Below are positions 25,448 through 31,394 of a stretch of DNA of 31,394 nucleotides, piece after piece (positions within the stretch are counted from its first letter, which is position 1; the number at the start of each line of letters is the position of its first letter). A program made the translations under genes and the position numbers. This DNA is from JAWLFY01 sp964462125 (GTDB lineage Bacteria; Planctomycetota; Planctomycetia; Pirellulales; Pirellulaceae): assembly GCA_964462125.1 (NCBI GenBank), contig CAYWXT010000033.1, positions 1-31,394 on the forward strand. The letters are read 5' to 3'. The notes beneath the pieces are model-generated. The model was not told where the DNA came from, made no database searches, and saw only the letters and a program-made list of their open reading frames with translations.

Positions 25448-26407
25448 ATGAACCATCGGTTCGGCAAAGTCTTCGTCGCCGGTCACCGTGGGATGGTCGG
25501 CTCGGCCATCAGACGTCGTTTTCGCGACGAACCGATCGAAGTCGTGACGGCGGATCGCGCGACGTTGGACTTGCGGAATGAAGCCCGGGTGTTGGAATTC
25601 CTGCGCCACCACCGTCCCGATGCGGTTATCTTCGCCGCAGCCAAAGTGGGGGGGATTGTCGCGAACCAATCCAACCCGGTCGCGTTTCTATCGGCGAACG
25701 TTCAGATGGCGGTTGCGTCGATCAATGCGGCGTACGCAGCCGGCGTGGAGCGTTTCCTGTTTCTTGGCAGCACCTGCGCCTACCCCCGCGACTGCCCCCA
25801 ACCGATTCGCGAAGAGGCGTTGCTGACCGGGCCGTTGGAAAAAACGAGCGAGGCGTATGCGATCGCCAAGATTGCGGGAGTGAAGCTGTGCGAATACTAC
25901 CGCCGCGAGCGGGGAATGACATTTCACAGCGTCATGCCGACCAACCTCTATGGCCCCGGCGATCGCTATCACCCGATGCACAGCCATGTCCTCCCTAGCC
26001 TGCTCCGGCGATGCCACGAAGCCAAACGGGCCAGCGCCGAGTCCGTCACGATCTGGGGCACCGGAATGCCGCGGCGAGAGTTTCTATACGTCGATGACCT
26101 GGCCGATGCGATCGCCCATCTACTTCAGATCGATGACCCGCCCGATTGGGTGAACGTCGGAACCGGGACTGACCAAACCATTATGGAGTTGGCCCAACGG
26201 GTCGCCGACACGGTCGGCTTCCGCGGCCGCATCGAGACCGACCCGACGTGGCCCGATGGCGCCCCCAGGAAGCAGACCGACGTGACCCGCTTGCACGCCC
26301 TCGGTTGGAAACATCGCGTTGGCCTGGACGAAGGCCTTCGGCGAACCTATGACTCGTTTCTCACCGAGAGGCGCGCTGGAACACTGCGACTCGATGGACC
26401 AGACTAG
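25448..26407 (+). CDS. fcl: GDP-L-fucose synthase
   Basis: A 319-residue extended SDR that converts GDP-4-keto-6-deoxy-D-mannose to GDP-L-fucose by epimerisation and NADPH reduction. The NADP-binding GHRGMVG is at residues 12-18, and FAAAKVGGI follows. The catalytic residues are seen in FLGSTCAYP (S108, C110) and YAIAK (Y137, K141). VMPTNLYGPGD and REFLYVDDLADA also match the family. The frame is open upstream to 25292, but the domain begins directly after ATG 25448. No strong ribosome-binding site is visible. It lies 57 nt upstream of gmd, which makes its substrate, so the two form a pathway pair. The product feeds glycan or exopolysaccharide synthesis; no glycosyltransferase is adjacent. 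Confidence 0.96.
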   Translation: MNHRFGKVFVAGHRGMVGSAIRRRFRDEPIEVVTADRATLDLRNEARVLEFLRHHRPDAVIFAAAKVGGIVANQSNPVAFLSANVQMAVASINAAYAAGVERFLFLGSTCAYPRDCPQPIREEALLTGPLEKTSEAYAIAKIAGVKLCEYYRRERGMTFHSVMPTNLYGPGDRYHPMHSHVLPSLLRRCHEAKRASAESVTIWGTGMPRREFLYVDDLADAIAHLLQIDDPPDWVNVGTGTDQTIMELAQRVADTVGFRGRIETDPTWPDGAPRKQTDVTRLHALGWKHRVGLDEGLRRTYDSFLTERRAGTLRLDGPD

Positions 26408-26464
26408 ACATCGTCGCACGGAAGTCACCCGCGAGTCACTCAATTTCAACCGAGGATCGGCCTC

Positions 26465-27481
26465 ATGGCGAAGTCAGCATTGATCACCGGAATCACCGGG
26501 CAAGATGGCAGTTACTTGGCGGAACTTCTGCTCGACAAAGACTACGACGTTCACGGCGTGATCCGGCGGAGCAGCACCTTTTCCACCCAGCGGATCGATC
26601 ACATCTACCAGGACGTGCACGAATCGCCGCGGCTGCGGTTGTATTACGGTGACCTGACCGATGGCCAGGCGCTGACCAACCTGGTGTTGGACATCGAGCC
26701 CGACGAGATCTACAACCTGGGAGCTCAAAGCCACGTCCGCGTCTCCTTCGAACAGCCGGTGTACACGCTGCAGACGGTCGGAGCGGGAACGCTGAATGTG
26801 TTGGAGGCGGCGCGGCTGCTGAATCAAAAAAAACCGGTTCGCGTCTACCAAGCCAGCAGCAGTGAAATGTACGGGATCGCCCCAGAGACACCGCAGGGCG
26901 AAACGACGCCCTTCAATCCCCAATCGCCCTATGCCTGTGCCAAGGCGTACGCGTTCTATCAAACGGTCAACTACCGCCGCGGCTACGACCTGTTTGCCAG
27001 CAACGGTATCCTCTTCAACCACGAGTCGGAACGCCGCGGTGAAACCTTCGTGACTCGCAAAATCACCCGCGCCGCCGGGCGGATCAAGGTGGGACTTCAG
27101 AAGACCCTGTATCTGGGCAACCTGGACGCCAAGCGGGACTGGGGCTATGCCAAAGAGTATGTCGAAGGGATGTGGCGGATCTTGCAGCACGAGGAACCGG
27201 ACGATTTTGTCCTGGCGACCGGCCGGGCCGAGACCGTCCGAGAGTTCTGCCGGCTCGTCTTCGAGCAACTGGGGCTGAATTACGAGCAGCACGTCGAGAT
27301 CGATCCCCGTTACTTTCGCCCCGCCGAAGTCGACCTGTTGCTCGGCGATCCTACCAAGGCGAAAACGGTTCTCCGCTGGGAGGCCACAACCAATCTGGAA
27401 GAACTGGCCCGCCTGATGACCGAGCACGACCTCGACCTCGCCCGACGCGAAGCCCACTCCAAGAGCTACGTGCCATCCTGA
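26465..27481 (+). CDS. gmd: GDP-mannose 4,6-dehydratase
   Basis: A 338-residue extended SDR that turns GDP-D-mannose into GDP-4-keto-6-deoxy-D-mannose, the first step to GDP-L-fucose (and to GDP-rhamnose or perosamine). GITGQDGSYL (9-18) binds the cofactor. The active-site motif SSSEMYG (131-137) and YACAK (Y156, K160) are present, followed by LFNHESERRGETFVTRKI, a stretch strongly conserved in Gmd. The length is slightly short of the usual 345-375. GAGG stands 9 nt before the ATG. The order fcl-gmd is the reverse of the common gmd-fcl. A GroES-like gene follows after 75 nt. Confidence 0.97.
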   Translation: MAKSALITGITGQDGSYLAELLLDKDYDVHGVIRRSSTFSTQRIDHIYQDVHESPRLRLYYGDLTDGQALTNLVLDIEPDEIYNLGAQSHVRVSFEQPVYTLQTVGAGTLNVLEAARLLNQKKPVRVYQASSSEMYGIAPETPQGETTPFNPQSPYACAKAYAFYQTVNYRRGYDLFASNGILFNHESERRGETFVTRKITRAAGRIKVGLQKTLYLGNLDAKRDWGYAKEYVEGMWRILQHEEPDDFVLATGRAETVREFCRLVFEQLGLNYEQHVEIDPRYFRPAEVDLLLGDPTKAKTVLRWEATTNLEELARLMTEHDLDLARREAHSKSYVPS

Positions 27482-27556
27482 CCCTCGACGGCATCCGCCG
27501 CGCCGTTCACAATGGCGGCGTTGATTCGGTGAACAATCGGTTCCCTACCCGGAGCG

Positions 27557-27895
27557 ATGATGGCAAAGAAGGCGGGGGAGAAGTTTTTTGAGTATGTCGA
27601 GCCGATCGGAGATCGCGTCTTGGTTCGCAAGGATGAACCGAAGCGAGAAACCAAGGGGGGGATTGCGCTCCCCGATGCCGCCGAGATTCCGACCATCACA
27701 GGGCGAATCGTGACCATCAGTGCGGTGGTCGAAAACGACGAAGAATTGCCGCTGCGACAATACGACAAGATCCTGTTCCACCCCAAGAATGCGATTCCGG
27801 TTGACCTGGAACACGACAACCAACTGTTCGTCGTCCCGGTCGACGATGTCGTCGCCGTCTTCCGGCGCGAGCCCAAGGATGCTTCGTCCGAATAA
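27557..27895 (+). CDS. GroES-like co-chaperonin (Cpn10), without adjacent groEL
   Basis: A 112-residue protein with the Cpn10 outline: IGDRVLVRKDEPKRETKGGIALPD (broken here by reading across the mobile-loop start), then ITGRIVTI, YDKILF and a VDDVVAVF end. The mobile loop (about residues 29-40) keeps GGI-LP, the part that contacts GroEL. The stretch between, and HPKNAIPVDLEHDNQLFVV, differ from standard GroES. GroES caps the GroEL ring during folding. No groEL follows, so this is an orphan and perhaps a paralogue. Two ATGs are adjacent (27557 and 27560); GGAG at 27551-27554 suits the second better. Confidence 0.85.
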   Translation: MMAKKAGEKFFEYVEPIGDRVLVRKDEPKRETKGGIALPDAAEIPTITGRIVTISAVVENDEELPLRQYDKILFHPKNAIPVDLEHDNQLFVVPVDDVVAVFRREPKDASSE

Positions 27896-28000
27896 TTCAA
27901 ACCGCCCCGCCAGCTGGTCGCCATCCGGCCCCGGCCATGCCTCGGGCGGACAGCGAATCGGGCGGTTGGCGGGGGCTGGTTCCCATTTGGCTTCGCGTTC

Positions 28001-28006
28001 TATAAT
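28001..28006 (+). promoter_or_regulatory. Consensus -10 box upstream of gap
   Basis: A perfect TATAAT lies 113-118 nt before the GAPDH start codon, in a region otherwise rich in G and C. A TTCCCA 15 bp upstream (27980-27985) is only a weak -35. Transcription would start near 28012 and give a leader of about 107 nt. Confidence 0.5.
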
Positions 28007-28118
28007 CCGCGCTCGATGGGCCACACGGACGGTTCGTGTTTCCCCAAACCGCATTTTACGGCCCGTCCTTGGTGGCAGAGTCTACCCGGCGGGATCCTCG
28101 TGAGGAGTTGAAAATCCA

Positions 28119-29147
28119 GTGGCTATTCGTGTTGCAATCAATGGGTTCGGTCGTATCGGCCGCTTGACGTTCCGCAATTTGATGGAGCGGTCGAACGAAT
28201 TTGAAGTGGTCGCCGTCAATGACCTGACCGACAACAAGACCTTGGCCACCCTGCTGAAATACGACAGCATCCACGGCCGGTATCCCGGCAGTGTCGAGTT
28301 CGACGAAAAATCACTCACCGTCGACGGCAAAAAGATCCACGCGTTGGCCGAACGCGATCCGCGCCAGCTCCCCTGGGGGCAACACAAGGTCGACATCGTG
28401 ATCGAATCGACCGGGATCTTCACCGGTCGGGCCAGTGGCGATAAGCCGGGTTATGACAGTCACCTGGAGGCGGGCTGCAAAAAGGTCGTTCTCAGCGCTC
28501 CAGCCAAAGACGGCGCCGACCTGACCTGCGTCATCGGCGTCAACGACGACCAGCTCACCGCTGACCTGAACTGCATCAGCAACGCCAGCTGCACCACAAA
28601 CTGCCTGGCGCCGGTCGCCAAGGTGTTGCACGATTCCTTCGGCATCGAATCGGGGCTGATGACCACCGTGCACGCTTACACGAACGACCAGAACGTTCAG
28701 GACCAGCCGCACAAAGACCTCTACCGCGCGCGGGCGGCGGCGCTGAACATCATCCCCACCACCACCGGGGCGGCCAAAGCGGTTGGCCTGGCGATCCCGG
28801 AACTGCAGGGCAAACTCACCGGTATCGCGATGCGGGTCCCCGTTCCCACCGGCAGCGTCGTCGACTTGACGGCGAACTTGGCGAAAGAGACCGATGCCAA
28901 GTCGATCAACGCAGCGATCAAAGCGGCGGCAGAAGGTCCACTCAAGGGGATCCTCTACTACGCCACCGACCCGATCGTCAGCAGCGACATCATCCACGAT
29001 CCGCACAGCAGCGTTTTCGCGGCCGACTTCACGCAGGTCCTGGGCGACCGCGGCAAGATGGTCAAGGTCGTCAGCTGGTACGACAACGAATGGGGCTACA
29101 GCTGCCGTACCGCCGACCTCTGCAGCATCCTCGGCAAAATGCTGTAA
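28119..29147 (+). CDS. gap: Type I glyceraldehyde-3-phosphate dehydrogenase
   Basis: A 342-residue glycolytic enzyme that oxidises glyceraldehyde-3-phosphate to 1,3-bisphosphoglycerate with NAD(P) and phosphate. The start is GTG at 28119 with GAGGAG about 11 nt upstream, giving VAIRVAINGFGRIGR, the Rossmann start. An Asp at position 35 (AVND) suggests NAD preference. The catalytic SNASCTTNC gives C158, with H185 in TTVHAYTNDQ. The C-terminal VVSWYDNEWGYSCR is also canonical. No pgk or tpi is adjacent. It has its own candidate promoter, so it is probably transcribed apart from the GroES-like gene. Confidence 0.97.
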   Translation: MAIRVAINGFGRIGRLTFRNLMERSNEFEVVAVNDLTDNKTLATLLKYDSIHGRYPGSVEFDEKSLTVDGKKIHALAERDPRQLPWGQHKVDIVIESTGIFTGRASGDKPGYDSHLEAGCKKVVLSAPAKDGADLTCVIGVNDDQLTADLNCISNASCTTNCLAPVAKVLHDSFGIESGLMTTVHAYTNDQNVQDQPHKDLYRARAAALNIIPTTTGAAKAVGLAIPELQGKLTGIAMRVPVPTGSVVDLTANLAKETDAKSINAAIKAAAEGPLKGILYYATDPIVSSDIIHDPHSSVFAADFTQVLGDRGKMVKVVSWYDNEWGYSCRTADLCSILGKML

Positions 29148-29237
29148 GCAGCAATTAGTGTTCGCTGGGCTCGATTGGTGTTAAGCTGATGTTTGGCATC
29201 CGTTTCCCAACACCCAAGCGACACGCAAAGCAATTTG

Positions 29238-31238
29238 ATGCGATCCCGTCTCTCGATGCGGCGACTCCCAACGTCACTCCTCCTGGTGGCCGGACTACTG
29301 GTCGTCGCCATTGCCTTTGGCTTGGCGACCACGCAGCGGCAGGAAGCGAACGGGCAGGAGGAACCACAGTCGACCAATCGATTGGCGGATGAGTCGAGCC
29401 CCTATCTGCTGCAACACGCCCACAACCCCGTCGACTGGTACCCCTGGGGTGACGAGGCGTTCGAGCGGGCCAAACGCGAGAACAAGCTCGTTTTCCTTTC
29501 GGTCGGTTACGCGGCGTGTCATTGGTGTCATGTGATGGAACGGGAATCGTTCGTCGACCCCGAAATCGCCGCGGAAATGAACGACCGCTTCATCTGCATC
29601 AAGGTCGACCGCGAGGAACGACCCGATGTCGATCAAATTTACATGACCGCCGTCCAACTCATCTCCGGCCGCGGCGGGTGGCCGATGTCGGTCTTCTTGA
29701 CGCCCGATGCACGGCCGTTTTGGGGTGGTACCTACTTCCCAGCCCGCGACGGCGATCGCGGCAATGCGACCGGCTTTCTGACGATCCTGGGCAAAGTCGA
29801 CGAGATGTGGCAGACGCAGCCCGAGGTGGTGCGACAACAGGCGACGACGGTGACCGAAGCGATCCAGCAACACCAAGCCGCTGGGGACCGGCCGGCGGAT
29901 GGGTCGGAACATGCCGATCCCGACCAAGCTGACGTCCAAGCGGTCGCCCGCGCACTGGCCGAGCAGTTTGACCCGGAGTTCGGCGGGTTCGGGTTCTCCG
30001 AAGCCAACCCGCAAAGCCCGAAGTTTCCCGACTCATCCAATCTTCGCTTCTTGATCGACCGCATGACCCGCGAATCGGTATCGGCGGACGATCGGGAAAC
30101 GGCTGAGCAAATGGTGGTCAAGACACTCGATGGCATGCTCAGCGGTGCCATGTGGGACCATCTCGGCGGTGGTTTCCACCGCTACAGCGTCGACCGTCAG
30201 TGGCAAATCCCGCACTTCGAGAAAATGCTCTACGACAACGCCCAACTCGCTCCGATCTATGCCCAAGCTCATCACACGACGGGCCGTGAGGAATACCGGA
30301 ACATTGCCGAGCGAGCCTGTGAGTTCGTCCTGCGGGAACTACGGGCCGACGGAGGGGCGTTCTACAGTTCACTCGATGCCGACACCGACGGGGAGGAAGG
30401 ACGAACCTATCGCTGGACCGAAGAAGACATACAACAGCTTCGCCAGCGGGAGATCCCCGATTTCAAACTGGCCAGCGAGGTCTTTCGACTCACCGAGTCG
30501 GCAAACTTCGACGGTGAGTTTCATGTTCCCGCCCCCGGTGCCTCCCTAACCACGATTGCTGAGCAAAGGGGCGAGACGTACCAGTCGCTCGATCAGCGAC
30601 TGTCACCGACCCGCGAGGCGATGCTGGCGATCCGCCAATCGCGCGAGCAGCCTCCCGTCGACGACAAGATCCTGACCGCCTGGAATGGGCTGATGATCGC
30701 CGGTTTGGCTGACACCGGACGTCTGCTCGAGCGACCGGAGTTCATCGAGGCGGCTTCGGAGGCCGCGGAGTTTTTGCTGCAGGAACTGCGCACCGACGAC
30801 GGGCGGCTGCTGCGGAGTCACGCCGCCGGTAAGTCGAAGCTCAATGCTTACATCGATGATTATGCATTTCTCGCCTCGGGACTAATCGCACTTCACCAGG
30901 CGACCGGCGAGGAACATTGGCTCGAGAGTGCCCGCGAGTTGGTCGATCAGCAGATCGAGTGGTTTTGGGACGAGGAGGGCAACGGGTTTTACTTCACCTC
31001 CTCCGATCACCCGTCCCTGATCGTACGGGTCAAAGACCCCATCGACACCGCGCTGCCGTCCGGCATCAGTGTGACCGCCGAGAATCTGCTGCATCTGGCG
31101 GAAACAACGGGCGAGGCATCGTATCGCGATAAGTTGCAGGTCACCCTGCGGTCGTTGGCCCCGATCTTCAAGGAGCTGCCAGGCGGAGTCCCCCGCGCCG
31201 CAACCGCACTCGCCGAAAAACTCGACAGCAACCCGTAG
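29238..31238 (+). CDS. DUF255/YyaL-type thioredoxin-domain protein (spermatogenesis-associated protein 20 family)
   Basis: A 666-residue protein. The ATG at 29238 puts a hydrophobic segment at residues 11-29 (PTSLLLVAGLLVVAIAFG), so it is exported or membrane-anchored; family members are often cytosolic, which makes this notable. The N-terminal DUF255 thioredoxin-like domain shows SPYLLQHAHNPVDWYPWG, the CxxC-type motif CHWC (94-97) and KVDREERPDVD, followed by GGWPMSVFLTPD and GGTYFP. The rest is an (alpha/alpha)6-barrel with WDHLGGGFHRYSVD, PHFEKMLYDNAQL and LTAWNGLMI. The biochemical activity of the family is not settled. A TTG at 29193 would extend the frame and is less likely; no clear ribosome-binding site is visible. 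It lies 90 nt after gap. Confidence 0.92.
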   Translation: MRSRLSMRRLPTSLLLVAGLLVVAIAFGLATTQRQEANGQEEPQSTNRLADESSPYLLQHAHNPVDWYPWGDEAFERAKRENKLVFLSVGYAACHWCHVMERESFVDPEIAAEMNDRFICIKVDREERPDVDQIYMTAVQLISGRGGWPMSVFLTPDARPFWGGTYFPARDGDRGNATGFLTILGKVDEMWQTQPEVVRQQATTVTEAIQQHQAAGDRPADGSEHADPDQADVQAVARALAEQFDPEFGGFGFSEANPQSPKFPDSSNLRFLIDRMTRESVSADDRETAEQMVVKTLDGMLSGAMWDHLGGGFHRYSVDRQWQIPHFEKMLYDNAQLAPIYAQAHHTTGREEYRNIAERACEFVLRELRADGGAFYSSLDADTDGEEGRTYRWTEEDIQQLRQREIPDFKLASEVFRLTESANFDGEFHVPAPGASLTTIAEQRGETYQSLDQRLSPTREAMLAIRQSREQPPVDDKILTAWNGLMIAGLADTGRLLERPEFIEAASEAAEFLLQELRTDDGRLLRSHAAGKSKLNAYIDDYAFLASGLIALHQATGEEHWLESARELVDQQIEWFWDEEGNGFYFTSSDHPSLIVRVKDPIDTALPSGISVTAENLLHLAETTGEASYRDKLQVTLRSLAPIFKELPGGVPRAATALAEKLDSNP

Positions 31239-31239
31239 C

Positions 31240-31258
31240 ACAGGCTGCCCCAGCCTGT
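31240..31258. terminator. Hairpin between convergent genes
   Basis: ACAGGCT-GCCCC-AGCCTGT forms a perfect 7-bp stem with a 5-nt loop in the 24 bp between the two convergent stops. There is no long T-run, so bidirectional termination is plausible but not certain. Confidence 0.45.
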
Positions 31259-31262
31259 TGTC

Positions 31263-31394
31263 TCACACCACGACCCCCGCGTAGCCGACGACGCGTGACG
31301 CGTCACCGTTGACCTTGGCGCTGGTGGCGTAGGCGACCTCCTCGTACGCGGTCGATTTCCCCAAGGCCTGAAGTGTCAGCAAGACAAGCGCCGC
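31263..31394 (-). CDS. 3' end of an unidentified minus-strand gene (truncated by window)
   Basis: On the minus strand a frame is open from the window edge to a TGA at 31265-31263, giving the last 43 residues of a protein. They include LVLLTLQALGKSTAYEEVAY, then VNGDASRVVGYAGVVV. The composition is protein-like and the orientation is convergent with the preceding gene, with a hairpin between them. I do not recognise the family from this piece. Confidence 0.5.
   Translation of the reverse strand, partial: AALVLLTLQALGKSTAYEEVAYATSAKVNGDASRVVGYAGVVV

Noticed and set aside
1..31394. tRNA genes, rRNA, transposases, phage or toxin-antitoxin genes
   Set aside because: Reading both strands I found no cloverleaf-type T-loop with acceptor pairing, no rRNA landmark, no DDE or integrase motif and no small paired genes of that kind; short RNAs could still be missed by eye.

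Overview
The window is a high-GC, gene-dense bacterial chromosome segment. It most likely comes from a marine planctomycete of the Rhodopirellula/Pirellulaceae type (inference). The support is: a giant secreted protein with the LESRQMLAG-type N-terminal signature typical of planctomycete surface proteins; a secreted formylglycine sulfatase; a larger-than-usual PTPS-like pterin enzyme; an OleB-like hydrolase; and ribosomal and flagellar genes detached from their classical operons. No insertion sequence, phage gene, CRISPR array, tRNA or rRNA was recognised.

Layout, left to right. (1) 1-4259, plus strand: the C-terminal end of an SLC13-type anion permease, then a full-length HrpA DEAH-box RNA helicase 2 nt later. 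(2) 4323-6879, minus strand: a compact four-gene cluster (Trm112-like protein, cysteine-desulfurase-family PLP enzyme, YkgJ-type Cys-cluster protein, GuaD/TadA-like deaminase). (3) 6987-7781, plus: a secreted Pro/Arg-rich protein of unknown function. (4) 7827-9606, minus: rplA-rplJ-rplL, with no rplK upstream and no rpoB downstream. (5) 9965-12317, plus: an SDR dehydrogenase and a secreted sulfatase. (6) 12425-14795, plus: three genes joined by two ATGA stop/start overlaps, namely an OleB/haloalkane-dehalogenase-family hydrolase, a CitG-family protein and a 6-pyruvoyl-tetrahydropterin-synthase-family protein. (7) 14972-16576, plus: a solitary fliG and a yidD. (8) 16924-21783, plus: a 1619-residue exported protein combining a thioredoxin-like CPAC domain, a cyclophilin domain, a cohesin-like segment and cadherin/tandem-95-type repeats. 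(9) 21973-22290: an HU-family protein followed by a strong intrinsic terminator. (10) 22378-25266, minus: a 962-residue membrane-anchored protein of unknown function. (11) 25448-27481, plus: GDP-L-fucose synthase and GDP-mannose 4,6-dehydratase, together the GDP-fucose pathway. (12) 27557-31238, plus: a GroES-like protein without groEL, a type I GAPDH and a DUF255/YyaL-type thioredoxin-domain protein. (13) The window closes with the 3' end of an unidentified minus-strand gene.

Most genes are housekeeping. The best candidates for new biology are the translationally coupled hydrolase/CitG/PTPS trio, which may tie an alpha/beta hydrolase to pterin or C1-cofactor metabolism, and the giant secreted protein carrying both a redox and a prolyl-isomerase domain. 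Neither is proven by sequence alone to be a new system. All functions are inferred from motifs read by eye.
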